Part shown: piece by piece, positions 52,680 to 60,811 of the stretch
Position numbering within the stretch: the first letter of the stretch is position 1
Layout: each line of letters begins with the position of its first letter
Assembly (NCBI RefSeq): GCF_002264395.1
Contig: NZ_NFVA01000017.1
Coordinates: 1 to 64,000, forward strand
From: Paenibacillus sp. VTT E-133291
Lineage (GTDB): Bacteria > Bacillota > Bacilli > Paenibacillales > Paenibacillaceae
Length of the DNA: 64,000 nt
Direction of reading: 5' to 3'
Program-made: the position numbers and the translations under genes
Notes under the pieces: model-generated
The model's database searches: none
Told to the model about the DNA's origin: nothing
The model's input: the letters and a program-made list of their open reading frames with translations, nothing else

Positions 52680-53879
52680 CTACTTTCCAGGTTGTACGAC
52701 TTTACCGTATGTTCCTCCCCCGCCTGCCGATAGCTCCAAAATTCCAGAGCGGGCCTGGACGATCATCGACGCCAAATCCGCACCTATAACGCTGGCAATT
52801 TCCGCTTCACCACAACCATGTAAAATGTTCATCTCAGTTCCAAACGCTTGCAGTAACGCGTTCATTTTCGCCTTCCCTAACCCCGGGATAAATTCAAGCG
52901 GAACCTGATAATGATAGGGTGGACGATCAGCAGGTACTATCGGTGTCTTGCGGTCCGCAATATCTAAGATCCGGTCGAATACACCTCTAACCAGCTTAAG
53001 ACTGCCACAATACTGGCAGCGTTCCGATGTGACATATGCTTCGTCAATAATACTGCCACAACCTCCGCAGTAGGTTCGGTGGTATTTACCAAGCCGGGGG
53101 TTAAGTCCGAAATTGGCAGTTACCTTCCGCCCTTCCTTACGTTCTAGTGCGAGTCGTAATTCAGCAAAAGAAGGTCGTGCCAACGCCATGACATTATACT
53201 CACGGCCTAGTTTGCCCAGTGAATGCGCATCAGAGTTCGTTAGGAATGTAAAGTCATCCAGCTCAGAAAGATAACCCGCCATTTCCGAATCTGCACTCAG
53301 CCCTAGCTCAACTGCTGCTATGCGATCCAGATCAAAGATGTCTGCCATACGCTCCGCTGCACAGCCGTACAAGCCCTTGTGAGGCGTGAAAATATGTGCA
53401 GGGATAAGAATGCCTCCCCGCCCATAAATCTCATCCTGAAGCTCCCTAGCCGGAGCATACAGGCGCTGGGAACTTAGATTCACATTCCGCATATTGCGGC
53501 TCATCCACGCACTAAAATCGGTCATGCGCTCCAAGTCCGGCATGTAGGCAAGCACATGGCACTCTTTTCGCCCAGGCTCGCGGATTTCAATCTCTGTTCC
53601 CAGAATGATCGTAGTCCCTCGGTAAGCAATCCCTCCACCTTCAGCTAACGTCATCTCTCCAGATTCCAAGGAACGCTCCATATCACGTAGAACGCCAGGT
53701 GAATGACTATCAATAATACCGATCATTTCCAGTCCCTTGCGCTCTGCAGCCTCTTTGGCAATGCCTGCAAAGGTAAGCTCGCGGGAGCCGCTGATTTTGA
53801 CCGCTTGTCCTTCCGAGGTTCGTCCAATATGAACATGCAAATCGCAATAGAAGCTCTTCAGTTCAGTTGTTAATTCCAT
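52680..53879 (-). CDS. Endonuclease Q (PHP domain)
   Basis: About 399 residues. N-terminal PHP phosphoesterase domain with metal-binding CDLHVHIGRT, IDSHSPGV, HVLAY, PAHIFTPH and SDAHSLG; a zinc-finger-like four-cysteine unit (CGGC and CQYC near 290-310); and a helix-hairpin-helix-like segment PGLGKAKMNALL. This matches endonuclease Q, which nicks DNA 5' of deaminated bases such as hypoxanthine and uracil. The ATG at 53879 overlaps the nudF end by ten bases, so the two are coupled. Mutagenic-base repair beside a Nudix hydrolase makes biological sense but is inference. Confidence 0.87.
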   Translation of the reverse strand: MELTTELKSFYCDLHVHIGRTSEGQAVKISGSRELTFAGIAKEAAERKGLEMIGIIDSHSPGVLRDMERSLESGEMTLAEGGGIAYRGTTIILGTEIEIREPGRKECHVLAYMPDLERMTDFSAWMSRNMRNVNLSSQRLYAPARELQDEIYGRGGILIPAHIFTPHKGLYGCAAERMADIFDLDRIAAVELGLSADSEMAGYLSELDDFTFLTNSDAHSLGKLGREYNVMALARPSFAELRLALERKEGRKVTANFGLNPRLGKYHRTYCGGCGSIIDEAYVTSERCQYCGSLKLVRGVFDRILDIADRKTPIVPADRPPYHYQVPLEFIPGLGKAKMNALLQAFGTEMNILHGCGEAEIASVIGADLASMIVQARSGILELSAGGGGTYGKVVQPGK

Positions 53880-54442
53880 TGGCCAGTCAGCGTGTATAGA
53901 TGCCAAGCATACACTGCCATCATCGTCTTCGCGTCCGCGATGCGCCCGTCAGCCATATATTGATACGCTTCCTCCAGGGTAAGCTCCGAAACTTCTAGAA
54001 ATTCGTCCTCGTCCAGGGACATATCCCCTGGCTTTGCATTAGTAGTCACATACAAATGAATAATCTCATCGGCAAAGCCGGGAGAAGTATAGAAGGATTT
54101 AAGCAATTTCAGATCTCCACTGTGAAAGCCAGTCTCTTCCTGAAGTTCACGACCAGCCGCAACTAATGGATCTTCACCTTTATCCAGCTTCCCTGCCGGA
54201 ATTTCTACTTCAGTGCGTTGCATAGGCTGACGGTATTGCTCTACAACAAGCATTTTGTTGTTGTTTAAAGCAAGCACCGCTACGGCGCCGGGATGCTTCA
54301 CAACTTCACGTGTGGCAGTATTTCCATCAGGCAGTCTCACTGTGTCCACCTGTAAAGAAATAATCTTCCCATCAAAAACAGGCTGGGTAGACAATGTCAC
54401 TTCATCAAGCTCGGGTTTGCTGTGCAAATGTTGTTCTCCCAT
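53870..54442 (-). CDS. nudF: ADP-ribose pyrophosphatase NudF
   Basis: A 190-residue Nudix hydrolase that splits ADP-ribose to AMP and ribose-5-phosphate. The Nudix box is complete: GKLDKGEDPLVAAG, then RELQEETGF. The N-terminal strand region and the GFADEIIHLYV segment are typical of the NudF/YqkG group. AAGGAGACC precedes the ATG. It is divergent from the small gene at 54520 and overlaps endoQ. Confidence 0.92.
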   Translation of the reverse strand: MGEQHLHSKPELDEVTLSTQPVFDGKIISLQVDTVRLPDGNTATREVVKHPGAVAVLALNNNKMLVVEQYRQPMQRTEVEIPAGKLDKGEDPLVAAGRELQEETGFHSGDLKLLKSFYTSPGFADEIIHLYVTTNAKPGDMSLDEDEFLEVSELTLEEAYQYMADGRIADAKTMMAVYAWHLYTLTGQWN

Positions 54443-54519
54443 AAAGTTTCTGGTCTCCTTTTTCTCTATTGTGCATACGGTGTATTATAGCAAACTTAAA
54501 GGGAAAGAAGGAATTTCAG

Positions 54520-54693
54520 ATGAACGAAATCTTCAGCCGTACAAGCTCAGCCGCAGTTACAATGGTAGGTAAACCGGAGGAAATCAAAGCCATCTTAGCT
54601 AGGTGGATAGAGCGGTATGGGCCCGATATGCCTCTCTCCTACATTCTCTCCCTAAAGGATCAATCCAAGTTCATTCCAACCAAAGCAGGGTAA
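54520..54693 (+). CDS. Small conserved-looking protein, 57 residues
   Basis: ATG at 54520 with GAAGGA eight bases upstream. The product, beginning MNEIFSRTSSAAVTMVGKPE, has a helix-forming middle (EIKAILARWIERYG) and a basic tail; no membrane segment or metal motif. It has its own terminator and is divergent from nudF. I do not recognise its function; it resembles short soluble proteins common in Paenibacillus. Confidence 0.6.
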   Translation: MNEIFSRTSSAAVTMVGKPEEIKAILARWIERYGPDMPLSYILSLKDQSKFIPTKAG

Positions 54694-54739
54694 ATTCATT
54701 CTTTCCTTTAGGATTTAATCATACATGTGCATCCGAATA

Positions 54740-54793
54740 TAGGGGTGTCCCAAAAGCCAAGAAATGGCTGCTGGGGCACCTCAGTCTTTTTTT
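54740..54793 (+). terminator. Terminator of the small gene
   Basis: GGGTGTCCC...AAAGCCA pairs with TGGCT...GGGGCACCTC in a long interrupted stem followed by a run of seven T (54787 onward). Confidence 0.8.
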
Positions 54794-54861
54794 CGAGTTA
54801 TGTTTTAAATCCTATACGCACCTCTTCATAAGGCTAAATCTGGCTGTATTAAACTCCCCAT

Positions 54862-54910
54862 AAAAAATGCAGAGCAGCAATCCTCCATTTCGGTAGGATC
54901 ACTGCTCTGC
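54862..54910 (-). terminator. Terminator of the M20 peptidase gene
   Basis: A nine-base perfect stem GCAGAGCAG / CTGCTCTGC (54869-54877, 54902-54910) with inner pairing ATCCT, followed on the minus strand by six T. Confidence 0.8.
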
Positions 54911-54925
54911 TATTTTATAAGACGG

Positions 54926-56053
54926 TTATCCCTTTACGCTTTCTTTAACAATGCTCACTACAAGCTCAGCCACTTTAACGATATCTTCGGCTTTAATCCG
55001 TTCCTTAGTGGTATGGATATGCTCGTATCCTACAGCTAGGTTAATGGTCGGAACATCTAAGCCATTGAACACGTTAGCGTCACTTCCACCACCAGAGTGG
55101 AACAGACGCGGTGTAAGACCCATAGAAGTGATAGCCCGTTGTGCAAGCTGTACCAATGGATCATTTTCATTAAAGCTGAAAGCTGGATAAATAATTTCAC
55201 TGCGGAATTCGCATTCTGCACCATATTCGCGGACAGTGGTCTCCAGTGCTTCACGCATCGAAGCAATTTGATCGCCAACCTTTTCCTGCACGATACTCCG
55301 TGCTTCTGCATCCAATTGAACGTGATCGCACACCACATTCGTAGGTCCGCCGCCAGCGAATTTACCAATATTCGCAGTCGTTTCGTTGTCGATCCGTCCA
55401 AGCTTCATGGCAGCGATTGCTTTGCTTGCTACTTGAATCGCGCTGATGCCGTCTTCTGGATTAACACCTGCATGAGCAGATTTACCGAAGATTTGCATCG
55501 TAATCTTAGCTTGTGTAGGTGCAGCAACTGCAATCGCTCCGACTTCACCATTAGAATCGAGTGCGAAACCGAAGTCTGCATCCAAGTGACTCGGATCCAT
55601 CGAGCGTGCACCCAGCAATCCAGATTCTTCACCCGCAGTAATTACGAACTGAATCTGACCATGTGGCAATTTTTGCTCTTGAATCACTCTGATCGCTTCG
55701 AACAGTGCAGCTAGACCCGCTTTGTCGTCTGCACCAAGAATCGTAGTGCCGTCACTTGTAATCCATCCATCCGCGCCGAGCGTAGGCTTGATATTTTGTC
55801 CAGGGACAACCGTATCCATGTGGCAAGTGAACAGAAGCTTTGGTGCAGATCCAACGTTCACAGCCGGCCAGGTAATGAACAGATTACCCGCTCCATGTCC
55901 AGTTCTTTCCTGGGAATCATCTTCGGTAACTTCTAAGCCAAGAGCGTTAAATTTGCTCTTGAGCACATCGGCAATCTGCCGTTCATTTCTTGTTTCACTA
56001 TCAACTTGGACAAGCTCCATAAATTCTTGAATCAATCTGTCTTGTGAAATCAC
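54926..56053 (-). CDS. M20 family peptidase (peptidase T-like, YqjE)
   Basis: A 375-residue dizinc aminopeptidase-like protein. Catalytic blocks: TCHMDTVVPG (His and Asp), GADDKAGLAALFEA (bridging Asp), TAGEESGLLGAR (catalytic Glu and zinc Glu), and EHIHTTKERI (C-terminal zinc His). The dimerisation domain sits between about 175 and 290. It cleaves small peptides, possibly tripeptides, in the cytoplasm. GTG start with AGAGGGAAG. Monocistronic and divergent from the prli42-like gene. Confidence 0.9.
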   Translation of the reverse strand: MISQDRLIQEFMELVQVDSETRNERQIADVLKSKFNALGLEVTEDDSQERTGHGAGNLFITWPAVNVGSAPKLLFTCHMDTVVPGQNIKPTLGADGWITSDGTTILGADDKAGLAALFEAIRVIQEQKLPHGQIQFVITAGEESGLLGARSMDPSHLDADFGFALDSNGEVGAIAVAAPTQAKITMQIFGKSAHAGVNPEDGISAIQVASKAIAAMKLGRIDNETTANIGKFAGGGPTNVVCDHVQLDAEARSIVQEKVGDQIASMREALETTVREYGAECEFRSEIIYPAFSFNENDPLVQLAQRAITSMGLTPRLFHSGGGSDANVFNGLDVPTINLAVGYEHIHTTKERIKAEDIVKVAELVVSIVKESVKG

Positions 56054-56147
56054 TGGACTTCCCTCTCTTTCGTGAATACGTTACAATGGTTGTACAGAAA
56101 GACCATCTTCATGCAATTAACTTAAACTAAATCTAAAGGAGTTACTC

Positions 56148-56249
56148 ATGCAACGTAATAAATGGTTCAAAATCTTCATCTACGTCATGTTGTTCGCCAT
56201 GATTGCCTCTACGCTCTTTATGGTTATCGAGCCTTTCCTTGCAGGTTAA
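56148..56249 (+). CDS. Prli42-like stressosome-associated membrane peptide
   Basis: A 33-residue protein, MQRNKWFKIFIYVMLFAMIA followed by STLFMVIEPFLAG, with a short basic N-terminus and one membrane helix. AAAGGAG lies six bases before the ATG at 56148. Length, the RK-x-IYVMLFAMIAST pattern and placement next to an M20 peptidase gene match the Prli42 family, which in Listeria anchors the stressosome to the membrane. The window contains no stressosome (RsbRST) genes, so its partners here are unknown. Confidence 0.75.
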   Translation: MQRNKWFKIFIYVMLFAMIASTLFMVIEPFLAG

Positions 56250-56331
56250 TATCTACACAAGGAACATTGATAATAGCGGCTAGGGACTCCCTTGCCGCTA
56301 TTTGGCTTGCCTGTTAGTTCGTTATTCAACC

Positions 56332-57042
56332 TTAAGCCATAGTGCCGAAGAACTCATCCTGCTCTTCATAAGGAAAGTGTCTTAGAAAATACGGAACCAA
56401 TTCTTTGGCCACATCTTGAAGTTCAAAACGACGACCTGCACATTCTTCTAGGGAGGTTATTCCAAATTCAGTGATACCGCATGGAATAATTCCTTGAAAG
56501 CCGTGTCCAGATATCCCTTCAGAAATGTTAAAGGCAAAACCATGGCTAGTTACAAACCCTCTTCGGAATTTGCTTTTGTTAAACTTGACACCAATGGCAC
56601 AGATTTTCTCGTCGCCAACCCATACCCCTGTATACTCCGGCTTCCGTTCCCCTACAATTCCGTAGGATGCCAAATAATCAATAATCACTGCTTCCAGACT
56701 GCGCAAGTACCCGCGTAAATCAACCTTACCTTCTTCACCGAGCATAAGGATCGGATAACCTACTAGCTGACCCGGTCCGTGATATGTAATATCTCCTCCC
56801 CGGTCGATTTCAAACAGCGCAATTCCTTTTTCTTTGAGCTGCTCTTCATCTAGAAGAAGATGTTCGGGATGATTCTGTGAACCAATAGTATAGGTAGGCG
56901 GATGCTGCAAAAGAATCAATCGTTCCGGTTGCTCACCAGCATCAATGGCGTGCACACTTTCCTTTTGCAGATCCCATGCCTCCCCATACTCCATAATAGG
57001 GTCATATGAAATCTGCAGCTTACGATTATCCGAAATATTCAT
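56332..57042 (-). CDS. lipB: Octanoyltransferase LipB
   Basis: A 236-residue enzyme that moves octanoyl from acyl carrier protein to the lipoyl domains of 2-oxoacid dehydrogenases. RGGDITYHGPGQLVGYPI, the catalytic Lys in AIGVKF and the catalytic Cys in IIPCGI are all present. It is 58 bases downstream of bkdB, whose product carries a lipoyl domain, so enzyme and substrate are cotranscribed. AAGGGGA precedes the ATG. Confidence 0.95.
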   Translation of the reverse strand: MNISDNRKLQISYDPIMEYGEAWDLQKESVHAIDAGEQPERLILLQHPPTYTIGSQNHPEHLLLDEEQLKEKGIALFEIDRGGDITYHGPGQLVGYPILMLGEEGKVDLRGYLRSLEAVIIDYLASYGIVGERKPEYTGVWVGDEKICAIGVKFNKSKFRRGFVTSHGFAFNISEGISGHGFQGIIPCGITEFGITSLEECAGRRFELQDVAKELVPYFLRHFPYEEQDEFFGTMA

Positions 57043-57099
57043 ACCGTCAGGTCCCCTTTTTCAGTCTCATGCCTGCACAGTTTGGCTCGTTATTATTTT

Positions 57100-58461
57100 T
57101 TAGTAAAGTTTCGTATCTGGGGTATATCCTTCGATGTTATCCTTAACGCGTTGCAAGAAACGACCGCAAATTACTCCGTCCAGAATCCGATGATCCAGCG
57201 ACAGACAAATATTAGCCATTGATCGCACACCTATCATATCGTTTATGACAACAGGTCTTTTTACAATCGATTCAAACGTTAAAATCGCTGCCTGTGGATA
57301 GTTAATGATTGGATAAGAAAGAATGGAGCCAAATGAGCCGGTATTATTTACAGTGAAAGTTCCTCCCTGCAAATCTTCCAGACTCAGTTTGCCTTCGCGG
57401 GTTTTTTGTGCCAATTCATCAATCTCACGTGCCAGCCCGGCAATATTTTTCTGATCAGCCTTCTTAATTACAGGAGTGATAACCGAATCTTCAGTACCTA
57501 CCGCTAACGAGATATTGATATCACGTTTGACAATAATTTTGTCTACAGCCCAGACAGAGTTCATAATCGGGTAATCCTTAATCGCACTCACAACAGCCTT
57601 CATCATGAAAGCCAGATAGGTTAGATTGATACCTTCTTTGCGCTTGAACTCATCCTTATGTTTATTGCGCAGTGCGACCAGATTAGTCACATCTACCTCA
57701 ATCATTGTCCAAGCATGCGGAATTTCCGAGACACTTTGGCGCATTCTTGTAGCGATTGTATTCCGGATTGGTGTTACATCAATCAGGTATTCCGAACTGC
57801 TGCCTCGGCCACCCTCGACTTCAATTGTTGGAATACGAGGAGATTCACTCAAATGTAAACCCGATTGGCGAAGAGGCTCTTCCGTCTTCTTCTTTTCAGC
57901 CTGAACGAACTGAGGAGCAGGCGGTTGTGACACCGCTGGTGCAGGTTGACTAGCAGAAATCGAAGCTGGAGATGTAGCTCCGCCACTTTCGATGAAGGTC
58001 AGCACATCCTTACGGGTAATTCGACCGCCCATACCAGTACCCAAAACTAAATTCAGATCGATGTTATGCTCAGCCGCCAAAGTCTGCACCGCAGGAGAGT
58101 AGCGTGCACGCATCGTATCGCTAGCAGTTGAATTCGCATTTTGACCCGCAGCATTATTAGCTGCAACTGTGTTTGTGTTAGTCACGTTTACAGCAGCAGG
58201 TGCAGTCACAGGCACGGCAATACGACAAATGACTTCGCCGACATTGACAACCTGACCTTCTTCCGCCAATAGTTCACCCATAACTCCATCTATCGTTGAA
58301 GGCAATTCAGCATTTACCTTATCTGTAATAAGCTCACATATTGGTTCGTATTGCTCTACCGGATCGCCCGGTTTCTTCAGCCATTTGCCGATCGTCGCCG
58401 ATACTAGCGATTCCGCCAGCTGCGGCATGATCACGTCAGTCAACTTTTGGTTGTCAGACAT
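57100..58461 (-). CDS. bkdB: Branched-chain 2-oxoacid dehydrogenase E2 (dihydrolipoamide acyltransferase)
   Basis: About 453 residues. One lipoyl domain (about 5-80) with the lipoylated Lys in ELITDKVNAEL, an Ala/Asn-rich linker, the peripheral-subunit binding domain (RYSPAVQTLAAEHNI, about 123-160), a Pro/Ser-rich linker and the catalytic core with His in LDHRILDG. It passes acyl groups to CoA and forms the core of the complex. ATG 58461 with GAGGAG eight bases before. The gap to bkdAB is filled by palindromic repeats. Its product supplies branched-chain acyl-CoA primers for iso/anteiso fatty acids. Confidence 0.94.
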   Translation of the reverse strand: MSDNQKLTDVIMPQLAESLVSATIGKWLKKPGDPVEQYEPICELITDKVNAELPSTIDGVMGELLAEEGQVVNVGEVICRIAVPVTAPAAVNVTNTNTVAANNAAGQNANSTASDTMRARYSPAVQTLAAEHNIDLNLVLGTGMGGRITRKDVLTFIESGGATSPASISASQPAPAVSQPPAPQFVQAEKKKTEEPLRQSGLHLSESPRIPTIEVEGGRGSSSEYLIDVTPIRNTIATRMRQSVSEIPHAWTMIEVDVTNLVALRNKHKDEFKRKEGINLTYLAFMMKAVVSAIKDYPIMNSVWAVDKIIVKRDINISLAVGTEDSVITPVIKKADQKNIAGLAREIDELAQKTREGKLSLEDLQGGTFTVNNTGSFGSILSYPIINYPQAAILTFESIVKRPVVINDMIGVRSMANICLSLDHRILDGVICGRFLQRVKDNIEGYTPDTKLY

Positions 58462-58477
58462 CTTTTCACTCCTCAAA

Positions 58478-58644
58478 TGTTTTACGAAGTAAAACTCACT
58501 TCGTAAGCATAATCTTTAAGTTTTACGAAGCTTCGCTTCTTAGAAATACTTCGCAGTAAAACTTGCATCGTAAGCATTCGCTTATGTTTTACGAAGTAAA
58601 ACTCACTTCGTAAGCATAATCTTAAAAGTTTTACGAAGCTTCGC
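58478..58644. repeat. Palindromic direct-repeat array between bkdAB and bkdB
   Basis: Two near-identical 59-60 bp copies (58478-58536 and 58585-58644) begin TGTTTTACGAAGTAAAACTC and end GTTTTACGAAGCTTCGC; they differ only by one or two A/T bases near the middle. A third degenerate copy (about 58552-58584) lies between them. Each full copy contains the perfect eight-base hairpin TTACGAAG / CTTCGTAA. The array ends ten bases before the bkdB ribosome site. It contains no open frame. Confidence 0.9.
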
Positions 58645-58659
58645 GTCCACTCCACTATT

Positions 58660-59646
58660 TTAATATTGCGCCAGTCGAAGCATTTCTGCCTTCACTTTTT
58701 CCTTGCTAAGCATGAAGAACTTCTCCATTGGTGGGCTGATTGGCATCGCCGGAACATCGGGACCACAAAGACGGAAGATCGGCGCGTCTAGTTCAAATAG
58801 ACAATGCTCAGCGATAATTGCCGCCACTTCGCCACCAATACCGCCCGTTTTATTGTCCTCGTGCACAATAAGAACCTTCCCTGTCTCACGAGCAGCAGCT
58901 ATGATCGCCTCACGATCAAGAGGCTGCAAGGTCCGCAGATCCAGAATATGCGCTGTAATGCCTTCTTCGCGCTCCAATTCTTCTGCTGCTTGCATCGCAA
59001 AATGCAATGGCAAACTATAACCAATAACCGTAATATCTGTTCCCTTACGCAGCAGATTAGCTTCGCCAATTGGAACGATGTAATCACCTTCTGGCACTTC
59101 TTCCTTGATCAGCTTATAGCACTTTTTGTTCTCGAAGAATAAAACCGGGTCAGGATCACGTACGGCTGCCTTCAATAGTCCCTTTGCATCGTAAGCAGAG
59201 TAAGGTGCGACAATCTTCAAGCCTGGTGTACCGAAGAAAATCGATTCCGGACACTGAGAATGGTACAGACCGCCGAATACACCGCCGCCGATAGGCGCAC
59301 GAATGACAACGGGGCAATTCCAATCGTTATTTGAACGATAGCGGATTTTGGCCGCTTCGCTAATGATTTGATTCGTTGCTGGAAGCATGAAGTCAGAGTA
59401 CTGCATTTCAGCAATCGGCTTCATACCATACATAGCTGCACCAATCGCCACACCAGCAATAGCTGATTCCGCTAACGGTGTATCCAGTACACGCTCTTCA
59501 CCGAACTGTTCTTGCAGACCTTTTGTTGTGGTAAATACGCCACCCTTGAGACCCACGTCCTCGCCAAGCACAAACACGGATTCATCGCGTTCCATTTCTT
59601 CCTTCATCGCGAGCCGAATGGCATCGATATATTCCATTATAGCCAT
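58660..59646 (-). CDS. bkdAB: Branched-chain 2-oxoacid dehydrogenase E1 beta
   Basis: A 328-residue E1 beta subunit that completes the thiamine diphosphate site with E1 alpha. Blocks LGEDVGLKGGVFTTT, AESAIAGVAIGAAM, QYSDFMLPATNQI and IGGGVFGGLYHSQ(C) are characteristic. GGAGGAG lies inside the end of the E1 alpha gene, four bases before, so the subunits are coupled. Choice of branched-chain over pyruvate substrate rests on operon context and similarity to BkdAB; sequence alone cannot settle it. Confidence 0.92.
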   Translation of the reverse strand: MAIMEYIDAIRLAMKEEMERDESVFVLGEDVGLKGGVFTTTKGLQEQFGEERVLDTPLAESAIAGVAIGAAMYGMKPIAEMQYSDFMLPATNQIISEAAKIRYRSNNDWNCPVVIRAPIGGGVFGGLYHSQCPESIFFGTPGLKIVAPYSAYDAKGLLKAAVRDPDPVLFFENKKCYKLIKEEVPEGDYIVPIGEANLLRKGTDITVIGYSLPLHFAMQAAEELEREEGITAHILDLRTLQPLDREAIIAAARETGKVLIVHEDNKTGGIGGEVAAIIAEHCLFELDAPIFRLCGPDVPAMPISPPMEKFFMLSKEKVKAEMLRLAQY

Positions 59647-59649
59647 GGT

Positions 59650-60681
59650 TTATGCTCCTCCTTTCAGGTCGGAATCACTGTAAACATGCAGCAGTGTATC
59701 TTCCGGTTTCGGGAACGGAGCGTTGTCAGCATATTCGATAGCTGCTTTAAGCTCAAGATTGCATTCAGCAATAAGATCTTGTTCTTGCTCGTCACTCCAA
59801 AGTCCCAGACCGATCAGGTAATTACGGAATCCTGCTACACCGTCCTTCTTCCAATTCTCATCAACCTCTTCTTTGGTCCGATAAGCCAAATCATTGTCCG
59901 AGGTGGAGTGTGGAGATAAACGGTACATCATGGCTTCGATTAACGTAGGACCTTCACCCGCAAGTGCTCTTTCCCGAGCTTCCTTAACGACACGATATAC
60001 TTCCAGTGGATCATTGCCGTCTACACGCACCCCTGGAAACCCATAACCCAGAGCACGGTCGCTGACCTTACCTCCAAGCTGTTTGTGAGCAGGAATAGAG
60101 ATCGCGTACTGATTATTCTGACACATGATAATAACCGGTAGCTTATTCACTCCGGCAAAGTTACAAGCTTCATGAAAATCGCCTTGGTTGCTAGAGCCTT
60201 CCCCGAAGGTTACAAATGAGACGAATTTTTTCTTTTGCATTTTGGCTGCCAAAGCAAAACCAACCGCATGAGGGACCTGCGTGGTTACAGGACTTGAGCC
60301 TGTCACAATACGCAGACGCTTACTACCAAAGTGACCTGGCATTTGCCGCCCACCACTGTTTGGATCTTCTGCCTTTGCGAACACAGACAACATCAATTCA
60401 CGAGTAGTCATACCCACGGAGAGTACGAAAGCATAATCACGGTAATAAGGTAAAAAATAATCATTCTGCCGGTCCAGCGCAAATGCTGCTGCTACCTGAC
60501 CCGCCTCCTGGCCAATGCCGGAGACATGAAAGTTAATCTTGCCAGCGCGCTGAAGCAGCAGACTGCGCTCGTCGTATTTACGTGCGAGCAGCATATATCT
60601 GTACATATCGATGACCTGGCCGTCACTTAGTCCAAGCTGCTTATGTCTGTTAATCGTTTCTACAGTATCTTGGGATTCCAT
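59650..60681 (-). CDS. bkdAA: Branched-chain 2-oxoacid dehydrogenase E1 alpha
   Basis: A 343-residue thiamine diphosphate enzyme that decarboxylates 2-oxoisovalerate and related acids and transfers the acyl group to lipoyl-E2. The cofactor motif GEGSSNQGDFHEACNFAG (with NNQYAIS) is near 160-190, and the phosphorylation-loop region YRLSPHSTSDND near 270. AGGAGG nine bases before the ATG. It follows lpdV after 130 bases, a gap that contains small inverted TCTTA/TAAGA elements of unknown meaning. Confidence 0.93.
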   Translation of the reverse strand: MESQDTVETINRHKQLGLSDGQVIDMYRYMLLARKYDERSLLLQRAGKINFHVSGIGQEAGQVAAAFALDRQNDYFLPYYRDYAFVLSVGMTTRELMLSVFAKAEDPNSGGRQMPGHFGSKRLRIVTGSSPVTTQVPHAVGFALAAKMQKKKFVSFVTFGEGSSNQGDFHEACNFAGVNKLPVIIMCQNNQYAISIPAHKQLGGKVSDRALGYGFPGVRVDGNDPLEVYRVVKEARERALAGEGPTLIEAMMYRLSPHSTSDNDLAYRTKEEVDENWKKDGVAGFRNYLIGLGLWSDEQEQDLIAECNLELKAAIEYADNAPFPKPEDTLLHVYSDSDLKGGA

Positions 60682-60811
60682 AAAGAGATACCTCCTTATT
60701 CATAAAGCCTGAGTCTTACAGGATTTAAGACCAATTGTATCCTGATCTTAAAACCTGGTACTAAGACTTGGCTTGAATCTATTATAATCCCTTTCCACCC
60801 AAAAAGAAAAG

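Noticed and set aside
60682..60811. TCTTA/TAAGA inverted elements between lpdV and bkdAA
   Set aside because: Stems are short and there is no T-run; too weak to call a terminator or operator.
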